A stretch of 64,000 nt of DNA from CAMDHY01 sp046156265 (GCF_046156265.1 NZ_JAWDIR010000033.1:434001-498000); one strand, 5' to 3'; counted from the stretch's first letter, positions 43,947-53,233 are shown. The notes: generated by a model not told the origin, from the sequence alone. Program-made: numbers and translations.

Positions 43947-46688
43947 TCATTCTGGTCGCTTCATACTCTTACTACGGGCGGCCTTCAGGCGATAGAGCGC
44001 CTCCAGCGCGGCGCGCGGGGTCAGGTCGTCGGGGTGGATCTCGTCGAGCACCGCCAGCGCCGGGTCGGGCGGCACCGGTGTGGACGTCGGGCGGGCGGGT
44101 GCGGAAAACAGCGGCAGGTCTTCGAGCGCCGCCGAGGGCGTGCCGGTGCGGCCGGCCGATTCGAGCCGCGCCAGCACCGCCTTGGCGCGGGCGAGCACCG
44201 GCGCCGGCAGGCCGGCGAGGCGCGCCACCTGGATGCCGTAGGAACGGTCGGCGGCGCCCGGCACGATCTCGTGCAGGAAGACGACGTCGCCCTTCCACTC
44301 CTTCACCTTCACCGTGGCGTTGGCGACGCGCGCGAGCCGCCCGGCGAGCGCGGTCAGCTCGTGATAGTGGGTGGCGAACAGCGTCCGGCAGCGGTTGGCG
44401 CCGTGCAGGTGCTCGATCGCTGCCCAGGCGATCGACAGGCCGTCATAGGTGGCGGTGCCGCGGCCGATCTCGTCGAGCACGACGAGCGAGCGCTCGGTGG
44501 CGAGGTTGAGGATCGCCGCCGTCTCGACCATCTCGACCATGAAGGTGGAGCGGCCGCGGGCGAGGTCGTCGGCGGCGCCGACGCGGCTGAACAGGCGGTC
44601 GATGACGCCGATGTGGGCGTCTGCCGCCGGCACGTAGGAGCCGGCCTGGGCGAGCACGGCGATCAGCGCGTTCTGGCGCAGATAGGTCGACTTGCCGCCC
44701 ATGTTCGGGCCGGTGACGATGACGAGCCGCCCGTGCGCCTCGCCCGCCGGCGGTCCGAGGTCGGCATCGTTGGGCACGAACGGGTCGGCCGCCTCGCGCC
44801 GCAGCGCCGCCTCCACCACCGGGTGCCGGCCGCCGGCGACGCGGAAGGCGAGCGAACGGTCGACCACCGGCCGCGTCCAGCGCTCGCGCTCGGCGAGGTC
44901 GGCCAGCGCCGCCGCGACGTCGAGGGTGGAGAGCGCGGCTGCCGCCTGCTTCAACACGTCGGAGGCCGCCACAACCGCCTCGACGAGGGAAGCGAACACC
45001 GTCAGCTCGATCGCCAGCGCCCGCTCGGCGGCGCCGGCGATCTTCTGCTCGAGCTCGGCGAGCTCGGGCGTGGTGAAGCGCACGGCGCCGGCCATCGTCT
45101 GGCGGTGCACGAAGCGGTGCGAGCCAAGCGGGGCTGCGAGCAGCTTCTCGCCGTGCGCCTGCGGCGTCTCGACGAACCAGCCGAGCACGGCGTTGTGGCG
45201 GATCTTGAGCGCCCGGATGCCGGTCTCCTCGGCATAGGTCCCCTGCAGACGGGCGATCACCTGCCGGCTCTCGTCACGGAGCGCCCGGGCCTCGTCGAGG
45301 TCGGCGCGATGGCCGGGGCGGACGAAGCCGCCATCGCGCTTCAGGTGCGGCAGGCTGTCGGCAAGGGCATCGGCGAGCGTCGCCGACAACGTCTCCGGCA
45401 GCGCCACGAGCGCGGCCCGCGCGTCCGCGATCTCCTGCGGCGCGTCGGCGGCGTCGAGGGTCGCGGCGGTCTCGGCGGCGGCGGCGAGCCCGGCGGCGAC
45501 GGCGCCGAGGTCGCGCGGCCCACCCCGATCGAGGGCGAGGCGCGACAGCGCCCGGGCGATGTCCGGGGCACGGGCGAGGTCGGTCCGCAGGGCGGTTCGG
45601 CGATCGGCTTCTGCGAGGAGCCAGCCGACCGCGTCGTGGCGGTGGCCGATCTCGGCGGTATCGGTGAGGGGGCTCGACAGCCGCTCCGCCAGCAGCCGCG
45701 CGCCGCCGCCGGTGACGGTGCGGTCGACGGCTGAAAACAGCGAGCCGGCGCGCTCGCCGTTTTGCGTGCGGGTGATCTCGAGGCTCGACCGCGTCGCCGC
45801 GTCGATCGCCATCGCGGCGCCGGCGGTCTCGCGGCGCGGCGCGTCGAGCGGCGGCCGCGCGCTCAACTGCGTGCGCTCCACATAGGAGAGCGCGGCGGCG
45901 GCGGCCGACAGCTCGCTGCGCGTGAAGGCGCCGAAGCCGTCGAGCGTCGCGACGCCGTAGAAGCGGGCGAGGCGCTCGGCGGCGCTGGCGCCGTCGAAAT
46001 GGACGCGCGGCAGCGGCGTCACCGCGGTCGCGGGATTTCGCCCCGGCAGCGCCCGCAAGAGCGGCGCGAGGACCGCGTCCGCCAGCAGCCCGTCGGGCAC
46101 CAGGAGTTCGCGCGGCTCGATGCGCGAGAGTTCGCCCGGCAGCGCGGCCAGCGCCACCTCGCCGACGCGGAAGGCGCCGGTGGAGATGTCGATCCAGGCG
46201 AGCCCGAGCGGGCCGTCGCCGCCGCCGAGCCGCGACAGCGCCGCGAGCCAGTTCGGCCGGCCGGCGTCGAGCAGCGTCTCCTCGGTGATCGTGCCGGGGG
46301 TGACGAGGCGGACCACGTCGCGGCGGACCACCGACTTCGCGCCGCGCTTCTTCGCCTCGGCGGGGTCCTCCAGCTGCTCGCAGACGGCGACGCGGTGGCC
46401 GAGTGCGATCAGCTTCTGCAGGTAGTCGTCGGCGGCGTGGATCGGCACGCCGCACATCGGGATGTCGTCGCCGAGGTGCTTGCCGCGCTTCGTCAGCGCG
46501 ATGCCGAGCGCCCGGCTCGCCACCTCGGCGTCGCCGAAGAACATCTCGTAGAAGTCGCCCATGCGGTAGAACAGCAGGCAGTCGGGGTTCGCCGCCTTGA
46601 TCTCGATGTACTGCTCCATCATCGGCGTCGGGCGGGCGACGACGGGTGCATCCTGGGGAGCGGGAGCGTCTTCGGGGAGGGATCGCAT
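43947..46688 (-). CDS. mutS: DNA mismatch repair protein MutS
   Basis: 913 aa. The mismatch-recognition N-terminus includes MEQYIEIKAANPDCLLFYRMGDFYEMFF with the Phe-x-Glu wedge (FYEMF). Connector, core and clamp domains follow, then the ABC-type ATPase with Walker A GPNMGGKST (about residue 660) and Walker B/signature around TFMVEMVETAAIL and LVVLDEIGRGTATYDG. Length is typical for alphaproteobacteria. The ATG at 46688 is followed by an Ala/Pro-rich leader before the conserved start. The AT-rich island begins directly at its stop codon; the gene itself is intact. Divergent from maeB. Confidence 0.97.
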   Translation of the reverse strand: MRSLPEDAPAPQDAPVVARPTPMMEQYIEIKAANPDCLLFYRMGDFYEMFFGDAEVASRALGIALTKRGKHLGDDIPMCGVPIHAADDYLQKLIALGHRVAVCEQLEDPAEAKKRGAKSVVRRDVVRLVTPGTITEETLLDAGRPNWLAALSRLGGGDGPLGLAWIDISTGAFRVGEVALAALPGELSRIEPRELLVPDGLLADAVLAPLLRALPGRNPATAVTPLPRVHFDGASAAERLARFYGVATLDGFGAFTRSELSAAAAALSYVERTQLSARPPLDAPRRETAGAAMAIDAATRSSLEITRTQNGERAGSLFSAVDRTVTGGGARLLAERLSSPLTDTAEIGHRHDAVGWLLAEADRRTALRTDLARAPDIARALSRLALDRGGPRDLGAVAAGLAAAAETAATLDAADAPQEIADARAALVALPETLSATLADALADSLPHLKRDGGFVRPGHRADLDEARALRDESRQVIARLQGTYAEETGIRALKIRHNAVLGWFVETPQAHGEKLLAAPLGSHRFVHRQTMAGAVRFTTPELAELEQKIAGAAERALAIELTVFASLVEAVVAASDVLKQAAAALSTLDVAAALADLAERERWTRPVVDRSLAFRVAGGRHPVVEAALRREAADPFVPNDADLGPPAGEAHGRLVIVTGPNMGGKSTYLRQNALIAVLAQAGSYVPAADAHIGVIDRLFSRVGAADDLARGRSTFMVEMVETAAILNLATERSLVVLDEIGRGTATYDGLSIAWAAIEHLHGANRCRTLFATHYHELTALAGRLARVANATVKVKEWKGDVVFLHEIVPGAADRSYGIQVARLAGLPAPVLARAKAVLARLESAGRTGTPSAALEDLPLFSAPARPTSTPVPPDPALAVLDEIHPDDLTPRAALEALYRLKAARSKSMKRPE

Positions 46689-46826
46689 GGCGGCGCGACG
46701 CTAGCAGAGTGAGCGCGCCGTTTCACCGCCGGGCGGCTTGTGGCCCGAACGAGCCGTGGATAAGGTCGCCCCCCTTTCCGAAATTCGAGGCCGGCACGGC
46801 CCGCCCCCCCAAGGAGTTTCCATCCG

Positions 46827-49106
46827 ATGGCAGCGAGTGACGGCCCGACGCGGCCCGGCCTGGCCTTCACCGACCGCGAAGCGCTGCAGTTCCACCAGAT
46901 GGGACGGCCCGGCAAGATCGAGATCGTCGCGACCAAGCCGATGGCGACGCAGCGCGACCTGTCGCTCGCCTATTCGCCGGGCGTCGCCGTGCCGGTGCGC
47001 GCCATCGCCGAGGACCCGAGCCGCGCCTTCGACTACACGATCCGCGGCAACCTCGTCGCCGTGATCACCAACGGCACCGCCATCCTCGGCCTCGGCAACC
47101 TCGGCGCGCTGGCGGCGAAGCCCGTGATGGAAGGCAAGGCGGTGCTGTTCAAGCGCTTCGCCGACGTCGACTCCATCGACCTCGAGGTCGACACCGAGAA
47201 CGTCGACGAGTTCGTCAACTGCGTGCGCTTCCTCGGACCGTCCTTCGGCGGCATCAACCTCGAGGACATCCGCGCGCCGGACTGCTTCATCATCGAGAGC
47301 CGCCTGCGCGAGATCATGGACATCCCGGTGTTCCATGACGACCAGCACGGCACGGCGATCATCGCCGCTGCGGGCGTCATCAACGCGCTGCACCTCACCG
47401 GGCGCGAGCTGAAGACGACGAAGATCGTCTGCAACGGCGCCGGCTCTGCCGGCATCGCCTGCATCGAGCTCATCAAGGCGCTCGGCGTGCCGCACGAGAA
47501 CGTCATCCTCTGCGACACCAAGGGTGTCGTCTACCAGGGCCGCACCGAGGGCATGAACCAGTGGAAGTCGGCGCACGCCGTCCCCACCGACAAGCGCACC
47601 CTCGCCGAGGCGATGGAGGGTGCGGACGTCTTCTTCGGCGTTTCGGTGAAGGGCGCGCTGACCGACGAGATGGTCCGCTCGATGGCGCCGAACCCGGTCA
47701 TCTTCGCCATGGCGAACCCGGATCCGGAGATCACCCCGGAGGAGGTCGCGGCCGTCCGCGACGACGCCATCATGGCGACCGGCCGGTCGGACTATCCGAA
47801 CCAGGTCAACAACGTCCTCGGCTTCCCCTACATCTTCCGCGGCGCGCTCGACGTGCGGGCGACGACCATCAACGACGAGATGAAGATCGCCGCCGCCCAC
47901 GCGCTCGCCATGCTCGCCCGCGAGGACGTGCCGGACGAGGTCGCCGCCGCCTATCGCGGCCATCGCCCGCGCTTCGGGCCGCAGTACATCATCCCGGCGC
48001 CGTTCGACCCGCGCCTCATCTCGGTGGTGCCGCCGGCGGTGGCGAAGGCGGCGATGGAGACCGGCGTCGCCCGCCGGCCGATCGTCGACATGGCCGCCTA
48101 TGTCGAGCAGCTGTCGGCACGTCGCGACCCCGTCGCCGGCACGCTCGCGCGCGTCTTCACCAAGGTGCGCCAGCAGCCGAAGCGCGTCGTCTTCGCCGAG
48201 GGCGAGGAGGAGGCGGCGATCCGCGCCGCCGCGAGCTTCGTCGTGCAGGGCCTCGGCACCGCCATCCTGATCGGCCGCGAGGACATCGTCCAGGCGAACG
48301 CGAAGGCTGCCGGTGTCGAGATCCGGCCGGGCATGGAGATCGCCAACGCCCGCGTCTCGAGCCGCAACCGCGACTATGCGGAGTTCCTGTTCGCCCGCCT
48401 GCAGCGCCGTGGCTTCCTGCTGCGCGACTGCCAGCGCCTGGTGAACACCGACCGCAACTATTTCGGCGCCCTGATGGTGGCGCTGGGCGACGCCGACGCG
48501 ATGGTGACGGGCTCGACCCGCCACTACGCCTCGACGCTGGAGGCGGTGCGCCGCGTCATCGACGCCAAGCCCGGCCACCGGCCGATCGGGTTGTCGATGG
48601 TGCTGGCGCGCGGCCGCACGGTGCTCGTCGCCGATACCGCCGTGCACGAGACGCCGACGGCGGAAGAACTCGCCGAGATCGCCGTCGAGGCGGCCCACGT
48701 CGCCCGCCGGCTCGGCTACGAGCCGCGCGTCGCGCTGCTCGCCAGCGCCACCTTCGGCCAGCCGCCGACGGACAGCGCCCGGCGCGTCCAGGAGGCGATG
48801 GCGATCCTCAACCGGAAGCGGGTGGACTTCGAGGTGGACGGCGAGATGTCGGCCACGTCCGCTCTCAGCGCCGAGCTGCTTACCGCCTATCCGTTCGCGC
48901 GCCTCTCCGGCCCGGCGAACGTGCTCGTCATGCCGTCGGCGGACGCCGCCTCGATCGCCACCGGCATGCTGCGCGAACTCGGCGGCTCGACGGTGATCGG
49001 GCCGCTGGTCGTCGGCCTCGACAAGCCGGTGCAGATCGTCCAGCTCGGCGCCAAGGATTCCGAGCTCGTCAACATGGCGGCGATCGCCGCCTTCAACGTC
49101 ACCTGA
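46827..49106 (+). CDS. maeB: NADP-dependent malic enzyme with phosphotransacetylase-like C-terminal domain
   Basis: 759 aa. The N-terminal malic enzyme domain shows DLSLAYSPGVAVP, the divalent-metal/substrate segment VFHDDQHGTAII and the NAD(P) motif VCNGAGSAGIACIELI. The C-terminal third (from about residue 430) is a phosphotransacetylase-like domain (RVVFAEGEEEAAIRAA ... MVLARGRTVLVAD) that is regulatory in the MaeB family rather than catalytic. Reaction: malate to pyruvate, CO2 and NADPH. ATG 46827 is preceded by AAGGAG. Divergent from mutS and convergent with dps. Confidence 0.96.
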   Translation: MAASDGPTRPGLAFTDREALQFHQMGRPGKIEIVATKPMATQRDLSLAYSPGVAVPVRAIAEDPSRAFDYTIRGNLVAVITNGTAILGLGNLGALAAKPVMEGKAVLFKRFADVDSIDLEVDTENVDEFVNCVRFLGPSFGGINLEDIRAPDCFIIESRLREIMDIPVFHDDQHGTAIIAAAGVINALHLTGRELKTTKIVCNGAGSAGIACIELIKALGVPHENVILCDTKGVVYQGRTEGMNQWKSAHAVPTDKRTLAEAMEGADVFFGVSVKGALTDEMVRSMAPNPVIFAMANPDPEITPEEVAAVRDDAIMATGRSDYPNQVNNVLGFPYIFRGALDVRATTINDEMKIAAAHALAMLAREDVPDEVAAAYRGHRPRFGPQYIIPAPFDPRLISVVPPAVAKAAMETGVARRPIVDMAAYVEQLSARRDPVAGTLARVFTKVRQQPKRVVFAEGEEEAAIRAAASFVVQGLGTAILIGREDIVQANAKAAGVEIRPGMEIANARVSSRNRDYAEFLFARLQRRGFLLRDCQRLVNTDRNYFGALMVALGDADAMVTGSTRHYASTLEAVRRVIDAKPGHRPIGLSMVLARGRTVLVADTAVHETPTAEELAEIAVEAAHVARRLGYEPRVALLASATFGQPPTDSARRVQEAMAILNRKRVDFEVDGEMSATSALSAELLTAYPFARLSGPANVLVMPSADAASIATGMLRELGGSTVIGPLVVGLDKPVQIVQLGAKDSELVNMAAIAAFNVT

Positions 49107-49111
49107 GCGAA

Positions 49112-49184
49112 GGCCTCTCCCGCTGCGGGAGAGGCCGTCATCCGGGCCGCTACCGGCCGCCCCTCCTCCGCAGCGGGGGAGGGG
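49112..49184. terminator. paired hairpins between convergent maeB and dps
   Basis: First hairpin 49112-49136 is a perfect 10-bp stem GGCCTCTCCC with a 5-nt loop, starting 6 nt after the maeB stop. Second at 49160-49184 pairs CCCCTCC with GGAGGGG across a GC-rich loop. Together they could terminate both converging transcripts. The stems resemble the CTTCTCCC repeat family seen at 15108-15277. Confidence 0.6.
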
Positions 49185-49199
49185 CCGTCTCCGGTGCGA

Positions 49200-49682
49200 T
49201 CAGGCGTTGCCGGGTAGGTGCGCCTCGATGAACCACAGTGCCTTGTCGACGCCGCGCGATACCTGCGTCAGCACGTCGGCCGAGGTCGGGTCGCCGGCTT
49301 CGCCGACCGCCTCGATGTCCTTGCGCACGGCGTTGGCGAAAGCGCCGTAACGGTCGGCGAGCGCCGTCAGGTGCGCCTCGATGCCCTTCGCGTCAGCCGG
49401 ATAGGCGGGAAGCGAGGTCGCGCCCGAAACGCCCTGCAGCGTGCCCTGCGGCGTGCCGGCGAGCTGCGAGACGCGCTCGGCCATGGTGTCGACGTGGTCG
49501 TCCATCTCCCCGCGCAGGGTGTCGAGCATCTCGTGCACGGCGATGAACTGCGGCCCGCGGACGTTCCAGTGGGCGTGCTTGATGGCGAGCCCGAGATCGA
49601 TGGCGTCGGCCATGCGGGCGCTGAGCGCCGCGATGGCGGCCTTGCGGGCGTTGTCGTGGATCGAGTTGCGGGTCGTCGGCAT
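49200..49682 (-). CDS. dps: Dps-family DNA-binding ferritin-like protein
   Basis: 160 aa. Four-helix Dps protein. Ferroxidase-type residues are in IKHAHWNVRGPQFIAVHEML followed by DTLRGEMDDHVDTMAERV. A polar N-terminal tail (MPTTRNSIHDNARKAA) could contact DNA. Dps forms dodecamers that store iron and shield DNA from peroxide. ATG 49682 gives the standard family length. Located near a manganese catalase gene (52 kb) but in a separate transcription unit. Confidence 0.96.
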   Translation of the reverse strand: MPTTRNSIHDNARKAAIAALSARMADAIDLGLAIKHAHWNVRGPQFIAVHEMLDTLRGEMDDHVDTMAERVSQLAGTPQGTLQGVSGATSLPAYPADAKGIEAHLTALADRYGAFANAVRKDIEAVGEAGDPTSADVLTQVSRGVDKALWFIEAHLPGNA

Positions 49683-49855
49683 CGTCGGGCTCCCGTTGTT
49701 CGCGGCCGTTCCGAGCCGGGCGGCCGCGTCAGCCGCTACAATAAACCCTCGACGGGACGGTGACAGCGGCCTGATCGCCGTCCTGCCATGCGTTGGCTGC
49801 CATGCGTCGGCGCGACCGGGTCGGACGGCGTCGGCGGTGCCTGCCGGGGGGCTCG

Positions 49856-50518
49856 TCAGCCGCGCTCGAGCCCGCCATAGGTGGCGACCAGACCGGCCAT
49901 CGCCGCACCTGCCTCTCCGGCCGCCGCGAGGCCCTCCGCGACGCCCCGCCGGTCGGCCTCCGGCCGGTTCTGGCTGACCTTCCATTTCCCATCGATGCGC
50001 TCAATGGGGATCTCCAGCCCGACGATGCCGCGCTTCTGCATCTCGACATAGCGCGCCGGCGCATCCGACACCGCCCACGGCACCGGCCGGCCGCCTTCGT
50101 GCACGACGGTCAGCGCCTCGATCTGGCGGGAGAGCCAGGCATCGTCCTCGACGACCCGCGGCCGTCCGCGCACCTGCACGATGGCATAGTTCCAGGTCGG
50201 CACGACCTTCCCCGTCTCCCGCTTCGTCGCGTACCAGGACGGCGTCACGTAGGTGTCGGCGCCCTGGAAGACGATCAGGGCCTCGCCGCCGGTCCCGTCG
50301 CCGTCCAGAAAGTCCCGCCACTGCGGGTTGGCACGGGCGACGTGCGCGCGCAGCGTCCCGCGGGGAGCGGCCTCGTCGGCGTCGTGCAGCAGGAACGGCA
50401 CCGGGTTCGCCGACAGGCCGTCGGCGCCGGAGGAGATCAGTAGTCCGAGCGGGTGGGCCCGGATCAGCGCGTGCTGGACCTCGAGCCGCTCCTCGCGGAA
50501 ATGCTCCGGCTGGTACAT
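49856..50518 (-). CDS. PaiB-type FMN-binding negative transcriptional regulator
   Basis: 220 aa. Family start MYQPEHFREERLEVQHALIR followed by HPLGLLISSGADGLSANPVPFLL, TYVTPSWYATKRETGKVVPTWNY and a C-terminal IVGLEIPIERIDGKWKVSQN; these blocks define the PaiB/FMN_bind_2 family with a split-barrel flavin-binding fold. B. subtilis PaiB is reported to repress sporulation and degradative-enzyme genes; the role in this organism is unknown. The last residues near TYGGLERG are typical. Monocistronic by spacing. Confidence 0.93.
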   Translation of the reverse strand: MYQPEHFREERLEVQHALIRAHPLGLLISSGADGLSANPVPFLLHDADEAAPRGTLRAHVARANPQWRDFLDGDGTGGEALIVFQGADTYVTPSWYATKRETGKVVPTWNYAIVQVRGRPRVVEDDAWLSRQIEALTVVHEGGRPVPWAVSDAPARYVEMQKRGIVGLEIPIERIDGKWKVSQNRPEADRRGVAEGLAAAGEAGAAMAGLVATYGGLERG

Positions 50519-50707
50519 CGCGGCGGCGTCCTCGGGGCGGGATGGTGGCGGTTCGCGTCACCTTAGCAGGCAGCGTCAGCCCGGAGCAGAGGCTCGATCG
50601 ACCCCTCGCTTCCCCGCAGTGCCGACCTTGGTTGCTCGCGTTCGTCCGGGGCCGAGGGATCCCTTGACTGTTGCGCCCGCGGCCCCCCCTCCGACCGGCT
50701 TCGCCGG

Positions 50708-50823
50708 CCACCTCCCCCGCGAGGGGGGAGGGTTCGCGCCGAGATTGGGTCAGGTGGTTTGACAAATCCCCAACGCAGACCCTCCCCCCTCGCGGGGGAG
50801 GGTAGGGAGGGGGGGCGCCGCGG
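50708..50823. repeat. palindromic intergenic repeat, two inverted copies (B and C)
   Basis: Copy B around 50711-50745 matches the 42583-42636 element in the same orientation (CTCCCCCGCGAGGGGGGAGG then TTCGCGCCG). Copy C (50780-50823) is its reverse complement, including the GGGAGGGGGGGCGCCG flank. The pair lies in the 50519-50897 gap between paiB and the DUF1127 gene; I see no gene in that gap. Confidence 0.82.
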
Positions 50824-50897
50824 GCTCTGCTGTCGAGAGTGATTTCCGAGTGTGCAGCCATCCGACAAACGCCCGCCCCACTCACCGCAGCCCCTTG

Positions 50898-51215
50898 TCA
50901 CCTCCGCCGCCCCGCCCGGCGCCGCTCGGCCGCCGACGCGTCCAGCATCCCCGTCGGGTCCGGCGTGCGCGGGTCGAACAGCGCAACATGCACGTCGGCG
51001 CGGGTGAGGCCGATGTCGGCGAGGCGGTCGTCGTCGAGGTCGAGCAGGTCGAGGGTGGCGCGGCGGTTGCTGCGGATGCGCCACAGCCGCCCGGCGCCGG
51101 CGAGCAAGGCGCCGGCAATCCGCCGAAGCCTTTCGGCGACACCGCCGCTGGCGCTCGGACAGCCGCGGGGGAAGGTGAAGCGGGCGCGGCGGCCGGCGGT
51201 GCGGGGCATGGTCAT
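50898..51215 (-). CDS. DUF1127-containing small protein
   Basis: 105 aa, Arg-rich. The central block NRRATLDLLDLDDDRLADIGLTRADV is the DUF1127 motif (L-x-x-L-x-D-x-x-L-x-D-I-G-L), found in small alphaproteobacterial proteins; some short members affect RNA turnover or phosphate/carbon metabolism. Basic flanks on both sides are consistent with RNA binding, which remains inference. Divergent from the ArsR-type regulator 85 nt away, and possibly controlled by it. Confidence 0.85.
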   Translation of the reverse strand: MTMPRTAGRRARFTFPRGCPSASGGVAERLRRIAGALLAGAGRLWRIRSNRRATLDLLDLDDDRLADIGLTRADVHVALFDPRTPDPTGMLDASAAERRRAGRRR

Positions 51216-51281
51216 GGCGGCGTCTCCGGAGCGGCCGGGGTGGCCTGATCCCGCACCCTAGGCTCTTGCCGGACGTCGATA

Positions 51282-51299
51282 GTTCGGCCATGATCGAAC
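51282..51299. promoter_or_regulatory. near-palindromic operator overlapping the -10 of the ArsR-type gene
   Basis: GTTCGGCCATGATCGAAC matches its own reverse complement at all but two base pairs. It ends one nucleotide before the ATG at 51301. A candidate promoter (TTGCCG at 51266, CATGAT at 51289, spacing 17) would start transcription close to 51301, so the site would cover the -10 box. This suggests autorepression. Confidence 0.6.
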
Positions 51300-51300
51300 C

Positions 51301-51996
51301 ATGAAAGACGGACCCGTCATCGCCGCCGTCGCCGCTCTGCTCGGCGATCCCGCCCGTGCCAACATGCTGACCGCCCTGATGGACGGCCGGGCGCTGACCG
51401 CCAGCGAGCTCGCCGGCGAGGCGGGCGTCGGTCTGCCGACGGCGAGCGGCCACCTGTCGAAGCTCGAGGCGGGCGGCCTCGTTGCGGTCGAGAAGCAGGG
51501 CCGCCACCGCTATTTCCGTCTTTCCGGCAGCGACGTCGCGGCGGTGCTGGAAGGCCTGATGGGGCTCGCGGACCGCACCGGCGCGGTGCGCACCCGGCCA
51601 GGGCCGAAGGAACCGGCGCTGCGGGTCGCCCGGCTCTGCTACGATCACCTCGCTGGTGAGCGCGGCGTCGCGCTGCTCGATGGCCTGCGTCGCCGCGGCG
51701 TGCTGGCCGAGCACGACGGCGAACTCGCGCCGACCCCCGCCGGCCGAGCCTTCCTCCGTGATTTCGGCATCGATCTCGCGCCGCTCGCGGGCAAGCGCCG
51801 GCCGCTCTGCCGCGCCTGCCTCGACTGGAGCGAGCGCCGCCACCACCTCGCCGGCTCGCTCGGAGCCGCGCTTCTGACGCGAATGGCTGAATTGAGCTGG
51901 CTAAAGGTCGGCGAAACCGGCCGCATCGTCGCCTTCACGCCGGCCGGTGAGCGCGCCTTCGCGGCGACGTTTGCGGCCGAGAGCCCGGACCCCTGA
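51301..51996 (+). CDS. ArsR-type winged-helix transcriptional regulator
   Basis: 231 aa. The N-terminal ArsR/HTH domain (about 5-75) has LGDPARANMLTALMDGRALT, then ASELAGEAGVGLPTASGHLS as recognition region, then LVAVEKQGRHRYFRL as wing. The C-terminal half is longer than in ordinary ArsR proteins and contains LCRACLDWSERRHH, a Cys-x2-Cys with His residues that could bind a metal or ligand. There is no Shine-Dalgarno before the ATG, and a predicted transcription start falls on or next to it, so the mRNA is probably leaderless. Divergent from DUF1127, convergent with the Mn-catalase gene. Confidence 0.9.
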   Translation: MKDGPVIAAVAALLGDPARANMLTALMDGRALTASELAGEAGVGLPTASGHLSKLEAGGLVAVEKQGRHRYFRLSGSDVAAVLEGLMGLADRTGAVRTRPGPKEPALRVARLCYDHLAGERGVALLDGLRRRGVLAEHDGELAPTPAGRAFLRDFGIDLAPLAGKRRPLCRACLDWSERRHHLAGSLGAALLTRMAELSWLKVGETGRIVAFTPAGERAFAATFAAESPDP

Positions 51997-52003
51997 CGCA
52001 AGA

Positions 52004-52033
52004 CGGCCCGCCACCCCGGGGGGCGGCGGGCCG
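52004..52033. terminator. GC-rich hairpin between convergent regulator and catalase genes
   Basis: Perfect 9-bp stem (CGGCCCGCC with GGCGGGCCG) and 12-nt loop, 8 nt after the regulator stop and 45 nt from the catalase stop. No T-run. Position suggests a bidirectional transcript end. Confidence 0.6.
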
Positions 52034-52077
52034 CGGTCTCGATCAGCCGTACGCGACCGGTCGATGGTGCGACGGCC

Positions 52078-53001
52078 TCAGCGCGCCTTCTTGGTCAGCT
52101 TCTGTGCGACTTCGAAGAGCTCCTCCGGCGCGTAGTCCGGGGTGAAGGCCGACGGGACGCCGCCGAGCTGGTGGATCTTGCCACCGTCCGGCATGCCCTC
52201 GACCACCTCGAGCTCGCCCGGCGGGTCGCCCGGCAGCGCCATCTCGCCGTTGCCCCAGATGCCCGACATCTCCTTGTAGTCCTTCGGGCTGAACGTATAG
52301 AGTCGGCAGTGGCTACCCTCGGCGAGGTACTTCTGCGCCTCGGGAATCCGGTCGAGATTGATGTTGGGCGTCGGCAGCATCTTCTCGATCGCCACGCCGG
52401 TGATCTGCTTCAGGGCGAGCGCATAGGCGTGGGCGTGGACGGAACCGCGCACCAGCAGGTAGCCGCAGACCTCGCGGCCGGTCGGGTCGGTCAGGCTCTC
52501 ATAGACGCGCAGCTTGTGCAGCCGGGCGCCGCACTCCAGGTGGAAATTGTGCAGGAGGTCCGCCACGACGTTGCCGGTGGTGGTGACGAAGTCGTTGTTC
52601 CACGAGGCGCCGTTGCTGTTGATCGGCACCGCGCCGCCGGCGTGCGAGTAGAAGCCGCCGGCGAGCCTGATGTCCTTCATGTCCTCGAACGGGGCGCCGG
52701 AGATGTCGCCGCCGTCCTCCTCGTCGGCGCCGGTGTCCGGGCCGTTGTTCAGCATCGCCACGCCATTGCTGACGAGCTCGACGTGGCCGAGCTCTTCCGC
52801 CGTGATGGCCGCGACGAGGCTGTAGAACGGCCGCAGCTTCGCCTTGCTGCGGAAGTTGAAGCTCTGGAACATGTAGTTGCCGAGCGTGGACATCTCGCCG
52901 TACTTGCCCCCGAGGAGTTCCTGCAGGGCGGCGCCGGCGTTGGGGTCCTGCCGTTTCGGGGCGGGTAGATCGATCTGCAGCTTGTCGACACGGAGAAACA
53001 T
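52078..53001 (-). CDS. manganese (non-heme) catalase
   Basis: 307 aa. Dimanganese catalase: N-terminal MFLRVDKLQIDLP, metal ligands Glu36 in KYGEMSTLGNY, Glu70-x2-His73 in TAEELGHVE, further Glu/His in HLECGARLHKLRVYE and RGSVHAHAYALAL. Destroys hydrogen peroxide in the cytosol without heme. The C-terminus (ALPGDPPGELEVVEGMPDGG) matches the family. Monocistronic, divergent from hisB with a 232-nt spacer that probably holds both promoters. Confidence 0.95.
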   Translation of the reverse strand: MFLRVDKLQIDLPAPKRQDPNAGAALQELLGGKYGEMSTLGNYMFQSFNFRSKAKLRPFYSLVAAITAEELGHVELVSNGVAMLNNGPDTGADEEDGGDISGAPFEDMKDIRLAGGFYSHAGGAVPINSNGASWNNDFVTTTGNVVADLLHNFHLECGARLHKLRVYESLTDPTGREVCGYLLVRGSVHAHAYALALKQITGVAIEKMLPTPNINLDRIPEAQKYLAEGSHCRLYTFSPKDYKEMSGIWGNGEMALPGDPPGELEVVEGMPDGGKIHQLGGVPSAFTPDYAPEELFEVAQKLTKKAR

Positions 53002-53233
53002 CGGGGCGTCCTTCGTCTGGGTCTGTCGCGGTCCAATCGGCCGATCGACCCGATGTTCCGTGTCGACGCAAAGAAGCCGGACGGGCCGCCGGGCGCGGGC
53101 GGCGCCGTCGCCCCGCCACAGCCCGTGCCGGCAGCGGCTTTCACCACCCCGCCCCCTCTGTTAGAAGGGCGGGCCCGTGCCCCCGGACCCAACCCGGAGC
53201 GGCGCCATTCCACGACCGGGAGCGACGAGGACG

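Noticed and set aside
50762..50823. Possible promoter or small RNA in the paiB-DUF1127 gap
   Set aside because: The GC-rich hairpin sequence is explained by the dispersed palindromic repeat; there is no convincing -35/-10 pair or T-run.
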